DNA from: Calendula officinalis
Lineage: Eukaryota > Streptophyta > Magnoliopsida > Asterales > Asteraceae
DNA: 64,000 bases
NCBI GenBank assembly: GCA_963853835.1
Contig: OY970830.1
Coordinates: 31,767,966-31,831,965 of the forward strand
Direction: 5' to 3'
Of this stretch, positions 10,851-21,189 are shown piece by piece. Numbering within the stretch: the stretch's first letter is position 1; every line of letters begins with the position of its first letter. Under the pieces are notes generated by a model that was not told where the DNA came from, searched no databases, and saw only the letters and a list, made by a program, of their open reading frames with translations. Made by a program: the position numbers and the translations under genes.

Positions 10851-13800
10851 GTGCAGAGCATTCAGATCCCTGAAGAAGGTAGAACATGGCACATTGATAG
10901 TGGATGCTCAAGGCACATGACTGGAAATCTGCAAATTCTTAAGGATTTCAAGTCATTTGATGGAGGGTATGTGGCCTTTGGTGAGAACCCAAAGGGAGGT
11001 AAGATTACAGGCAAAGGTACACTTACTAATGGTAAAATTACTTTTGATGATGTATTTTATGTAGCTGAGCTAAAATACAATCTTGTCAGTGTGTCTCAAG
11101 TATGTGATAAAAAGAACAAGATTCTTTTCACAGATATTGAGTGCATCATTCTTTCTCCTGACTTTGTTCTAGATGAAAAATATGTAGTTTTGAGAACTCC
11201 AGGGAGAAACAATGTGTATTGCCTGGATATATGGGAGAACTCATTTCTTCAAATGAGGTCAACTGTTTTATATCCAAGGCAAACACTACTGAATCAGAAC
11301 TATGGCATAGAAGGATGTGTCACACAAACTTTAAAAATATGAACAATTTAGTAAGAAAGAACTTGGTAATTGGATTACCACAAAAACAGTTCATGTGTGA
11401 TCATCATTGTGTTGCATGCCTAAAAGGTAAACAACATAAGTTTTCTCATATGTCCAAAATTGTAAATTCTATTTCTGTTCCTTTACAACTCTTACATATG
11501 GACCTTTTTGGACCTACAAATGTAATGAGCATTGGAAAGAAACAATATTGTCTTGTTATTACTGATGACTTTTCCAGATATACATGGGTTTTCTTTCTCA
11601 GGACAAAAGATGAAACAAGTGAACTCATCAAGAACTTAATTGTTAAACTGGAGAACACATCTGACCAAAAAGTTAAAGCCATAAGATGTGATAATGGCAC
11701 AGAATTTAAAAATGCTAACTTAATTAACTTTTGTGATCTTAAAGGTATTGACATGCAATACAGCTCACCTAGAACTCCTTAACAAAATGGTGTAGCTGAA
11801 AGAAGAAATAGAACCATCATTGAAGCGGCAAGATCAATGTTAGCAGACTCAAAATTACCAATTACTTTTTGGGCTGAAGCTGTTAATACTGCCTGTTATG
11901 TACAAAACAGAGTATTAATAGTTAAGCCACATCATAAAACACCATATGAACTTTTTAACAAAAGAAAACCTTCCATAAGTTTCTTAAAATCATTTGGTTG
12001 TCCTTGTACTATTTTGATTACAAGAGAACAAATTGGTAAGTTTGACTGCAAAGCTGATGATGGAATCTTTGTGGGATACTCTACTCAAAGCAAATCATAC
12101 AGAGTGTTCAACAAAAGATTAAGGATTATTGAAGAAAGCATCAATGTATCCTTTAATGAGAATATACCTAATGAACAAGGAAATGGTCCAAATTGGCTAT
12201 TTAACATAGACAATCTAATCAAATCCTTTAACACTAACTTGGATTTAAATGCAGGTGATTCAAATTGTCATACTCAAAAGGAAGGAACATCATCTTTCAA
12301 TCCTGGTCAAGAAGAGATGAGATACATAGTTGTTGATACTATTCCCACAATTAATACTGAGAACAGTAATAACTCAGATTCTGGGAGCAGTAGTGAATCA
12401 TATAATGAGGACAGTAGTAATTCAAATACTACTGGTACCAGTAATAGTACTCATAATACTACTGGTCCTAGCAATAACCTAAATTCTTAAAATACTACTG
12501 ATCCCAGTAATAACTTAAATACTACTGATCCCAGTAGTAACTCTGAACCAGCAAATGATGATGAACCAAACATCAATGACAATGAAGAACCTCAAGAGGA
12601 ACAAATCCCTGAGACAAATGAGTCAAATCTTGAAAATCAACTAGTGGTTGATAGAGCTACAAACTCAAGGACTCAAAAGAACCATCCATTAGACAATGTT
12701 CTAAGTGATGTTAACTCACAACTACAAACAAGAAGCAAATTAAATAAAAGTCTAGCTGCAAACATGTGTAACATAAGTTTAATTGCTAATGAATGTATGT
12801 TTGAATGTTTTCTGTCTCAGGATGAACCAAAGAAGATTCAACAAGCAATGAAGGATTCAAACTGGATTGAGGCAATGCAAGAAGAACTCATTCAATTCAA
12901 ATTACAAGCTATTTGGACACTTGTACCTTTACCAAAAAAAAAGCCATTGGAACAAGATGGATATTTAGAAACAAGAAAGATGAAAGAGGTATAGTGATCA
13001 AGAACAAAGCCAGACTTGTAGCCTAAGGATACACTCAAGAAGAAGGAATAGACTATGATGAAGTATATGCTCCTGTTGCAAGAATTGAAGCAATAAGAAT
13101 ATTCCTAGCATATGCTTCATACAAGAAGTTTAAAGTCTATCAAATGGATGTGAAGAGTGCATTCCTGTATGGGAAAATTGAAGAAGAAGTATATGTGTGT
13201 CAACCTCCAGGTTTTGAAGATCCAGAAAATGGTGACTATGTATTCAAACTAGACAAAGCTCTGTATGGCCTACATCAGGCACCAAGAGCATGGTATGATA
13301 CATTATCATCATACTTGTTGAAGAATGATTTTAAAAGAGGAGCTATTGACAAGACTCTGTTCACAAAAAAGGTCAAAAATGATATATACTACTAGTTCAA
13401 ATCTATGTAGATGATATCATTTTTGGATCAACAAATGATTTATTGTGTAAAGAGTTTGAGGATATCATGCAAATCAAATTCAAGATGAGCTCCATGGGTC
13501 CAATGAACTTCTTCCTTGGACTCCAAGTCAATCAAAGATCAGATGGTATTTTAATAAACCAAATAAAGTATGTTAAAGACATCTTGGAGAAGTTTACCAT
13601 GAAAGACTGCAAGAGTGCAAGTACACCAATGGAAACACACAAACACCTACATCCTGATGCTGAGGGGGAGGATGTAGATGAACACTTATATAGATCAATG
13701 ATAGGCTCTTTGATGTACTTAACTGCATCAAGACCTGACATTATGTACAGTGTTTGTGTGTGTGCAAGATATCAAGCAAGACCTAAAGAACTACACTTGC

Positions 13801-14396
13801 AGGCTGTCAAAAGAATAATCAGATACTTGAAAGGCAAACCATCACTTGGTCTATGGTATCCACATGACTCACCATTTGAACTCATAGCCTACACAGATAG
13901 TGACTATGGAGGTGAATGTCAAGATAGAAAGTCCACTACTGGTGGATGTCAATTCTTTGGATCAAGACTGATGTCATGGCAATGTAAGAAACAAACAAAT
14001 GTATCCACATCAACTGCTGAAGCAGAGTATGTAGCTGCATCTGCTTGTTGTGCTCAAGTACTTTGGATTCAAAACCAGCTTCTAGACTTTGGTATCTCTA
14101 TCCTTAAAACTCCTATTTTTATCGATAATCAAAGTGCTATTAGCATTGTGAACAATCCAGTAAAACACTCTAAAACTAAACACATTGAAATAAGATTTCA
14201 CTTTATAAGAGATTGTAATGAAAAGAAGTTGATTAAAGTAGTTAAAATTCATACTGACAATCAATTAGCAGATCTTTTTACAAAAGCATTTGATGTAGGA
14301 AGATTCAGCTTCTTAGTTAGCAGTATTGGAATGATTTTAATAAAGTTATTTATTTTAATAAGTGTTTTACTACTGGTAGGTCAGTATGGCATGTAG
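10851..14396 (+). pseudogene. Copia pol remnant: protease, integrase, RT, RNase H
   Basis: Domains in order: aspartic protease (WHIDSGCSRHMTG near 10885), GAG-pre-integrase zinc region (ELWHRRMCH to CVACLKGK), integrase core (HMDLFGP, RCDNGTEF, QNGVAERRN giving D, D, E), reverse transcriptase (QMDVKSAFLYG near 13142; IYVDDIIFGS near 13401) and RNase H (YTDSDYGG near 13890, AEAEY, IDNQSA). Breaks seen: a frame change near 11230, stops at 11780-11782 and 12488-12490, a frame change in the A-run near 12940, a stop at 13023-13025, and a frame change near 13385. Every catalytic motif is still legible, so the damage is recent or moderate. Confidence 0.93.
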
Positions 14397-14690
14397 TTGT
14401 GTGCACAAAATACTACTGGTAGGTCATTACTACTGGTGTGTATTAAGTATGCACAAAATACTACTGGTAAGACAATACTACTGATAAACAATTGTACTCA
14501 CATATACTACTGGTCTCTAAAATGGTGGTTACTACTGCTAGGGTTGGTAAATTAGGTCAGTATTAAAATTCATTAGTTACTACTGATGTCTACAGTCACT
14601 ACTGATGTCAAAATCCTTAGTTACTACTGACATTCATAGATACTACTGACGTTTTCTACTGGTATCTAATTCACTACTGGTCTTTAAATT
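14360..14690 (+). repeat. Non-coding array of interspersed TACTACTGGT/GAT motifs
   Basis: Between the end of RNase H and the extra ORF, the 7-mer ACTACTG occurs 12 times in about 320 bp, all on the plus strand. Spacing is irregular and the next bases are mostly GT or AT. The same motif recurs through gag, the extra ORF and the 3' LTR. Confidence 0.85.
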
Positions 14691-14780
14691 GTCAAAGTTA
14701 CCAAACTAACCCCCACGAAAATAACCGTTGTGTTATGATTCGAAGGGCAATTTAGTCTTTTTGCAGATCAAATCGTAAGA

Positions 14781-14850
14781 TATAAATAGCTGAAGTCGAT
14801 TAATTTAGCATTATCCACACATCGATTTGCTAAATCCTCTCGATAAACCC
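14781..14850 (+). promoter_or_regulatory. Internal promoter-like unit: TATA box and telobox
   Basis: TATAAATA at 14781-14788 is followed by a telobox AAACCCTA at 14843-14850, and then by the ATG of the extra ORF at 14937. The spacing, about 150 bp from TATA to ATG, is normal for a plant gene. Whether it is used is unknown. Confidence 0.5.
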
Positions 14851-14936
14851 TAAATCGCGATCATAAACCCTGCACCAGTAACAAACATTGATACTTGTTC
14901 TCTCAAATCAAACGATCAAACACAAAATCGACGACA

Positions 14937-17900
14937 ATGGCAACTCTACAATCTCTTGATGTTCAAACAAATCTCAAATACTCAGAGTTTCACAACATGT
15001 GTGCGTATCTAAAGAATCCAGACGGAACGAAAGACTTTCATCCAATCGTCATGTTTTTGAAACATTCGTATATAAAGTTTGCACTCACTGTAAATCCTAA
15101 GGCCTATCAACAACACCTAGTGAGTTTCTGGGAGAATGCAGAACAAGTTGATGATACAGACTTTACTAAGATAAGGTCAGTAGTAGATGGAAAAGAAATC
15201 TTTATATCAGAACGATCAATCAGACACCATCTACAACTCCATGATGATGAAGGTATGATTTCTTTACCCAAGGAAGACCTTGTTGAATGTTTACAAACGA
15301 TGGGATATGAGGGAAGACTTGACATTGTCACTTTTCAAAAAGGTCTTCTCTCCCCACAATGGACATTTTTAATACACACCATTCAACACTGTCTTTCTCC
15401 TAAAAGAAGCTCTTGGAATGAGTTTAACAAGTCAATAGCATCTGCTGTTGTCTGTTTAAGCACAGACCAAGTATTTAACTTTTCAAATATGATCTTTGAG
15501 GGAATGTTGGGAAATCTTTCTACTTCAAAATTTTTAATGTATCCCAGATTTCTTCAACATTTAATAAATTGTGAATTGCAAAACTTGTCAACTCCCAAAA
15601 ATATTTTTACAACACCTGAGTTGAACAAGAAAGTTTTCTCAAATATGAGAAAACAATTTAAATTTTCGGGCAAGGAAACCCCTCTGTTTCTTAATATGAT
15701 CAAAGATAAACAATTTTTTGGAGAAGGTTCAAACAAAGACACAACCCCAATTGAACCTCAACCCACTCCTTCACCCCCAAATGCAGCCCAAACACAACCC
15801 CAAACAGTCACTCAATCATCCACCCAATTAGATGTCCTGAATGTGTCCCAGGAACATGAACTCGATATGCAGAGTGCTACTCTTCACTCTGTAGAAGACC
15901 AGTCAATAGCCAAATCAGTCCAGAAAAGATATAAAAGGAAGAAATCTTTCTTAAAGGACACCAGGGGACCCATTGAGTCAAACCCCAGGCTCCAAGAGTT
16001 GTCCTCCAAGGAGGAGAGAGGGCATGAGGAAAGGGCTCTCACTACTGATTCCCCAAAGGTGGGTGCACAGGATAGTGAGAACATCACTAAGACCCAGACC
16101 TCGGCAACTCTTAGTGATGACTCTTTTGAGGAATTACTAAGAGGACCCCGGTGCCAAGAAACCACAAGGGGGGGGGGGCACTACTGCTTCTTCTAGGAAG
16201 AAGAGAGTGTCCAAACAACCCATTTCATCACCAAGAAGTGATGAGGGTAGAACTGAAACTATTGATTTGACGGAAAGGATGGAAAACCTTAAAGCCAATG
16301 TACCTGTTAGTGAGCCCGATGATCTTGCTAGAAGGAGTGAGGACAGTATTGAACAAAAACAATTGTCAGATAGGATGGAAAACCTTGAAACCACAGTACA
16401 AGATTGTCTGAAATATTTAACAAATCAAGGAAAAACCATGACCTATATGAGGAAGCATATCAACACAATTAACAAAAGGATGAAATTATATGAGCACAGA
16501 CTTCATCAACAAACAAGAATCATTCGAAGGTTGAAAAAGAAGGTTGACAGTAGTGATGCTCCACCAGTTGAGCTCACTAAGGGGGAGAAGGAAAACATAC
16601 AAAGCATGATAGATGAATCTATTGCAGCAGCAGCAACTTCTCTCCTCAATCTTAAAGAAACAAAGGTTGATGAAGGACAGGTTAATGATGAAAGCCTAGA
16701 AAAGATGGATATTACTGATGAGGCTACTACTACTGCTCCTATGGAAGAACAAGCTCAACAAGAAGCATCAGTAGTAACTCCTACTACTACTGATGTCATA
16801 GCAGTAGTAAATCAAGAAGAGGCAGCAAACACTACTGATGCCCTATCAGTAGTAATTCCTGAAGACATACCAGTAGTAACTACCTTGGCTACTACTGATG
16901 ATATTATTGAGCTGCCACCACTACTAGAGCCTGCAGTAATAATTCCACCATCACCAGCAACAAGATCAACACAATTGGTGGTGAAAGATATTGATGATGA
17001 TATCAACTGGCTGGAAGTTGATGAATGCACTCTACCTCCACATCCCAAAATACTTCCCATGTCACAAATACACACCTATAGTCACAAATTTAGAATTGAA
17101 GCTGCACCAGATAAAAAGAGTGACAATTACATAGGAAAGGGAAAGGAAATTGTTGATGAAGACCAACCTAATAGAGCACAAGGTCATGAGATGGTCAACA
17201 AAATTAATTATGCTCGGTCAGCAAAGAATGATAAATGGAAAATGAAGAGGGCAAATTACTTGAAAAAGATTGAAGCCTCTCTAGCCATTGAGAACAGAAA
17301 ATTAGCAGAAAGGGCTAGAATACTAAGACAACCCTTCACAGAAATAAAATTGGCAGATATAGCTGACATATCAAAACTCCCACAATTTCAACACAAGGTC
17401 AAAACCAAACAAGTTGTAGAAACCAGAAAAGAATTACAACAAAGAGAACTACAAAAAATAAGGCAACTTGAATCTGAAACAATAGAACTTCTTGAAGCAC
17501 AAGTACAAGAATGCAAAGAACAGAAGGCTGCTATGCCAGAAGAATTTGCAGACAAGAAGAAAGAAATGGTCACATTCTTGAAGTCAAGAGGTCACAACAC
17601 AAAGGCCTTTGGAAGAATGAAGTTGATCAATTTAATTGAAAAGTACTGTGTGGAGAATAAGGACCTTCTTGAACAAAAGATTAAAGAGAAGGACACCACA
17701 AAGCTTGAACAGATAAACTCCAAAGAAATGAAAGAAAGAAAAACTATAACTGGTGAAACATCTGGTGAACTCTCTTTAACTACAAGAAAAAGGAAGGCTG
17801 ATCAATCTGAACTAGAACAACCAAAGAAGAAACTACAAATAGTTCAAGTTCATGATCTTCCTATTGCTCCCCTAGAAAGCAATCCAAATCATCAACTGGA

Positions 17901-18445
17901 GATGTACAGATGATGTGATTGAGATTGTTAGAGAAGATAAGGTCACTCAAAGATTTAGAGCTTGGAAACCTTTAGTCATGTCCCTAACCAGAAGTGACAT
18001 AATCAAGATGTTGATTATTGGTAAACCAAGAATGACCAAGAAGACCTGGAAGAATTCAGCTGCAGGTTACATTACAGAAATGATTAATGCTGCTTTCTAT
18101 CCAGATGAATATCCAGAGAAGTTTACAAATCCAGAGAATATTCAAGCCTGGAATGTGCTACCAACAGTCAACATGTACCTCTTTGAATATACAAGTAAGA
18201 AGTGTGAGTTATTCCTATATGAAAAAGAGTATCCTCACTCTGAGAAAACTCTTTATCAACTTTGGTGCATGAATTTTATTAAGCCTAATGATGTTGTGAT
18301 GTTCCAAAACAAGTTAAATGAATTTGTGAAAAAGATCAGCAAATATATTATTGCACAAAGGAATAAAAGAAACCAACAGACTTTAGAAGGAGATCAAAGA
18401 AGAGCAAAACTGTTGGAAGAAAAGAAAAAGGAGAAGCAGAAGTAA
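14937..18445 (+). pseudogene. Extra ORF downstream of pol, function unknown
   Basis: Reading frames 14937-16196, 16207-17913 and 17915-18445 follow one another with only small frame changes: one at a run of ten G near 16170 and one near 17905. Together they once made a protein of about 1,160 residues. The first about 250 residues look globular (starting MATLQSLDVQTNLKYSEF). A Pro/Gln/Ser-rich linker follows, then a basic coiled coil (MRKHINTINKRMKLYEHRLH), an acidic Thr/Val-rich part, and a Lys/Glu-rich C-terminus. That end holds a short helix pair (FLKSRGHNTKAFGRMKLINL) that could be SAP-like; this is a guess. I see no signal peptide or membrane segment, so an envelope role is not supported. 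A relation to the plant retroelement transposase-like domain family is possible but unchecked. The ATG at 14937 was preferred because no earlier ATG is in frame. Confidence 0.75.
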
Positions 18446-18483
18446 GAAGAAACTTGATTGATTGAAAGAGAATCAATAAGTTT

Positions 18484-18492
18484 AGGGGGAGA
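18484..18492 (+). other. Polypurine tract
   Basis: agggggaga, one base before the TG of the 3' LTR; primes plus-strand DNA synthesis in LTR elements. Confidence 0.75.
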
Positions 18493-18493
18493 T

Positions 18494-19091
18494 TGTTAGA
18501 ACAAATCACATTTCAACTTATTACTGATGCTGCAGTTAGTACTGATCATGGTTACTACTGATGAAGACTATGGTTACTACTGATGGGGCAGAAACACTTG
18601 ATACTGATGAGTTGATACTGGTGAAGAGTATAACTAACTTACTACTGATTATCAGAGTTACTACTGATCATCACATTTACTACTGATGATGCATATTTAC
18701 TACTGGTGATTGCAGTTACTACGGATACGCGTATTTGGAGCAAATCAAGTCCGAGATCTTCGCAGAGTTAGTTATAGAATGTTATTCAATGTATATCTTT
18801 TATAATTCGATGTAAATCAAGTCCTAGAATAACTAGGGTAAATAATTAGGCTTCAAGGACTGCTATAAGTAGTTCCTTACGAATTGTAAACGTACGTGTG
18901 TATTGTTAATCAATAATATACATTGAAGTTTTTTGTGAATCACTGTCTTCTTAATATTATTGTTCATTGTTCATTCAATATACAGTATTCTATTGTCTTA
19001 ATATATTAATACAAGTGTTGATCCGCTGCAACTTCTTGTTATTAGTAGATCTGGGTTGGCAATAACTTGTTTTGGTTATTCGATCTTGACA
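18494..19091 (+). repeat. 3' LTR of the Copia element
   Basis: 598 bp, starting TGTTAGAACA and ending CTTGACA (TG..CA). The part from 18763 matches the clipped 5' LTR. The first 240 bp carry six TACTACTG(G/A)T motifs in direct orientation. Confidence 0.88.
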
Positions 19092-20660
19092 ATTTATATT
19101 ATTATTTAATTGAATTTACTACTATTATTTAACATACAATTACTACTATATATATTATATTTTTTTTATAGTTTATAATATGTAACTTCTACTTAAATGA
19201 AAAGACTATTATTAATTTAATTTACTAATATTATTTATGTTATTATTTAATTGAATTTACTAATATTATTTAACATAGAATTTACATCTTTTTATTGTAA
19301 CTATTAACATGATAAGACATCCATCTTAAATAATGTGTGATAATATTACACACACTCTCATATGCTATAATGATATTAGATCATTATATAGTAATATCAT
19401 TTTTATACAATACAAAATGTACATAAACAACGAATAACTATTTTATACATATACAAAAGAGCTCATGGTATTACACACAATCTCATATACTATAATGGTA
19501 TTAGATCATTATATAATGTCATTTTTATACAAAATATACATAAACAACAAATAACAATTTTATACATATACAAAAGAGGTTGTGTAATTTTAAATAAAAA
19601 CAACTAACATACTCACTATAAAACAAAGCCATAAAGACTTCATCTTTTTGACTTTTTTTTACTTCAAAAAATACAGATATAAAGATTATGTTGGATTGAC
19701 AATTAATAGCGAGGATAAATAATGATATCCGTGAAGGTCTTTTTTGTTAACTCCACTTGTTAGATGTTTCTTTTGGATGCAAATTCCTATATTTCATCTC
19801 ATATACAAACATGAAATCTGCTACCAATTATTTTAGGATAAAACCATGAGCTCCTATCATAAACTTGATTACAATATAAACAATACTTAGCAACACCGTA
19901 ATTGGATTATCCAAGAAAAATAATATTTAGAGATAAAACATAAATTTAAACAATAAAGATAATACATAAGCTTACAACTTTATTAGATGAAGGTTTCAAT
20001 CCATTGTAAGCAAAAATGTATCTTTTGGATACACCTTTAGAGAGTTCAAATTTTTGCAACATGAAAATGAGTATTTATAGATTCTAATGTGTAAAACACT
20101 TGAAAAGTCATATTTTAATGAACTTTTTATTGTTATCATTATCATTATTTATTTCAAAACTTTTGGTCTTACAATTTATGAGTTTCTCAAATTGTTATTA
20201 AAATGAATTAATCATTATAATTTATAACTCTTGATTTTACAACTTTTGAGTTTCTCAATTTTTTTAACATGATTTATTTATAAATGAAACTCAATTTTTA
20301 ATGGATGATAATAAATGCTACTTTATCCATTAAACTCATTTTTCATATAGACATATAGATGTTGGGTTTAGTAAAATGTTGGCGAAAGGCAACTTAAGAT
20401 TGATTAGGTCAAAAAACGACACCAACTCCCACTATTTAGTAAGTAAGCCGGTAAAAAAAACAAATCAGCGCGCCATTTGTCGGTGGCACATTCCTATTTT
20501 AGCATCTCCGTTCACTGCATTCCTTGACACACACACATTCCAACCAACTTCTGAATCTCAGGATCCAAATTAATCACATTGGCTCCCAATTCCATTTAGA
20601 TCTTCAGATCCATACATTATCATCCTCCAATTCACTTCAGGTTTGTCAAATTTTCACTTC
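19092..20660. other. Intergenic, AT-rich; promoter side of the endoglucanase gene
   Basis: No coding exon recognised. It contains the direct duplication listed at 19345-19577. From about 20460 the GC content rises toward the transcribed leader of the endoglucanase gene. Confidence 0.5.
19345..19577. repeat. Direct duplication of about 110 bp
   Basis: Copy 1 (19345-19460) and copy 2 (19470-19577) share attacacaca(c/a)tctcata and the following gatcattatata..atacatatacaaaaga with small differences. Non-coding. Confidence 0.8.
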
Positions 20661-20669
20661 TCGTTCAAA

Positions 20670-20717
20670 ATGAGCAATAATCACTCGATTCAGATTTCAA
20701 AACCCCTAAAAGTCTAA
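20670..20717 (+). other. Upstream ORF 1 in the endoglucanase leader
   Basis: ATG..TAA for 15 residues beginning MSNNHSIQISKPLK. It lies in one copy of an imperfect direct duplication of about 90 bp (about 20661-20752 and 20795-20889). Whether the region is in the mature mRNA is not shown by sequence alone. Confidence 0.5.
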
Positions 20718-20801
20718 AACCCTGATCTTGCTGTTACATTTTTTGTTTAGATCACAACAGTGATCTGGAATTTACTTAATCTCAGCTACTTTTTGTTCAC
20801 A

Positions 20802-20873
20802 ATGAGCAACAATTACTCGATTCAAACATCAAAACCCTTAAAAAAAAACCTAATAATTGTCGTACATTGTTGA
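20802..20873 (+). other. Upstream ORF 2 in the endoglucanase leader
   Basis: ATG..TGA for 23 residues beginning MSNNYSIQTSKPLK, the second copy of the duplicated uORF. It ends 44 bp before the main ATG at 20918. Confidence 0.5.
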
Positions 20874-20917
20874 TTTTTGTTTAGATCTGAAGAAATTACT
20901 CTCGGAAGTCGGGGGAA

Positions 20918-21150
20918 ATGGGGAAGGAAGAGAAATCAGGAGGATGTATGGGGTGGTTTATTGCTTTCGTTGTAGTCGCTGCGATTGCATTAGCATTAGG
21001 GTTTACATTGAGAAACAAATTTCATCACGATGATGGTGATTCTCCGGTTCCTGGTCCTCCCGGAGCTGTTACGAAGAAGTATGGTGATGCTTTAAAAATT
21101 GCTCTGCAGTTTTTTGATATCCAAAAATGTAAGCTTACAATTTTAATAAC

Positions 21151-21189
<39 letters not shown>

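Larger units (their letters stand above)
7907..19091 (+). mobile_element. Degenerate Copia LTR retrotransposon with extra 3' ORF
   Basis: Order of parts: clipped 5' LTR (7907-8236), primer site, gag with CCHC knuckles, protease, integrase, reverse transcriptase, RNase H, a non-coding spacer, a large extra ORF, polypurine tract and full 3' LTR (18494-19091). The protease-integrase-RT order is that of Copia. The length of about 11.2 kb and the extra ORF after RNase H fit the SIRE/Maximus-like arrangement, though assignment to that lineage is inference. Many stops and frameshifts make it non-autonomous. No target duplication is detectable because the 5' end is missing. Confidence 0.93.

Noticed and set aside
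14937..18445. Retroviral envelope gene
   Set aside because: The position fits env-like ORFs, but no signal peptide, membrane segment or cleavage site is visible.
20376..20573. 65-codon open frame before the endoglucanase gene
   Set aside because: No recognisable domain and it overlaps the probable promoter and leader.
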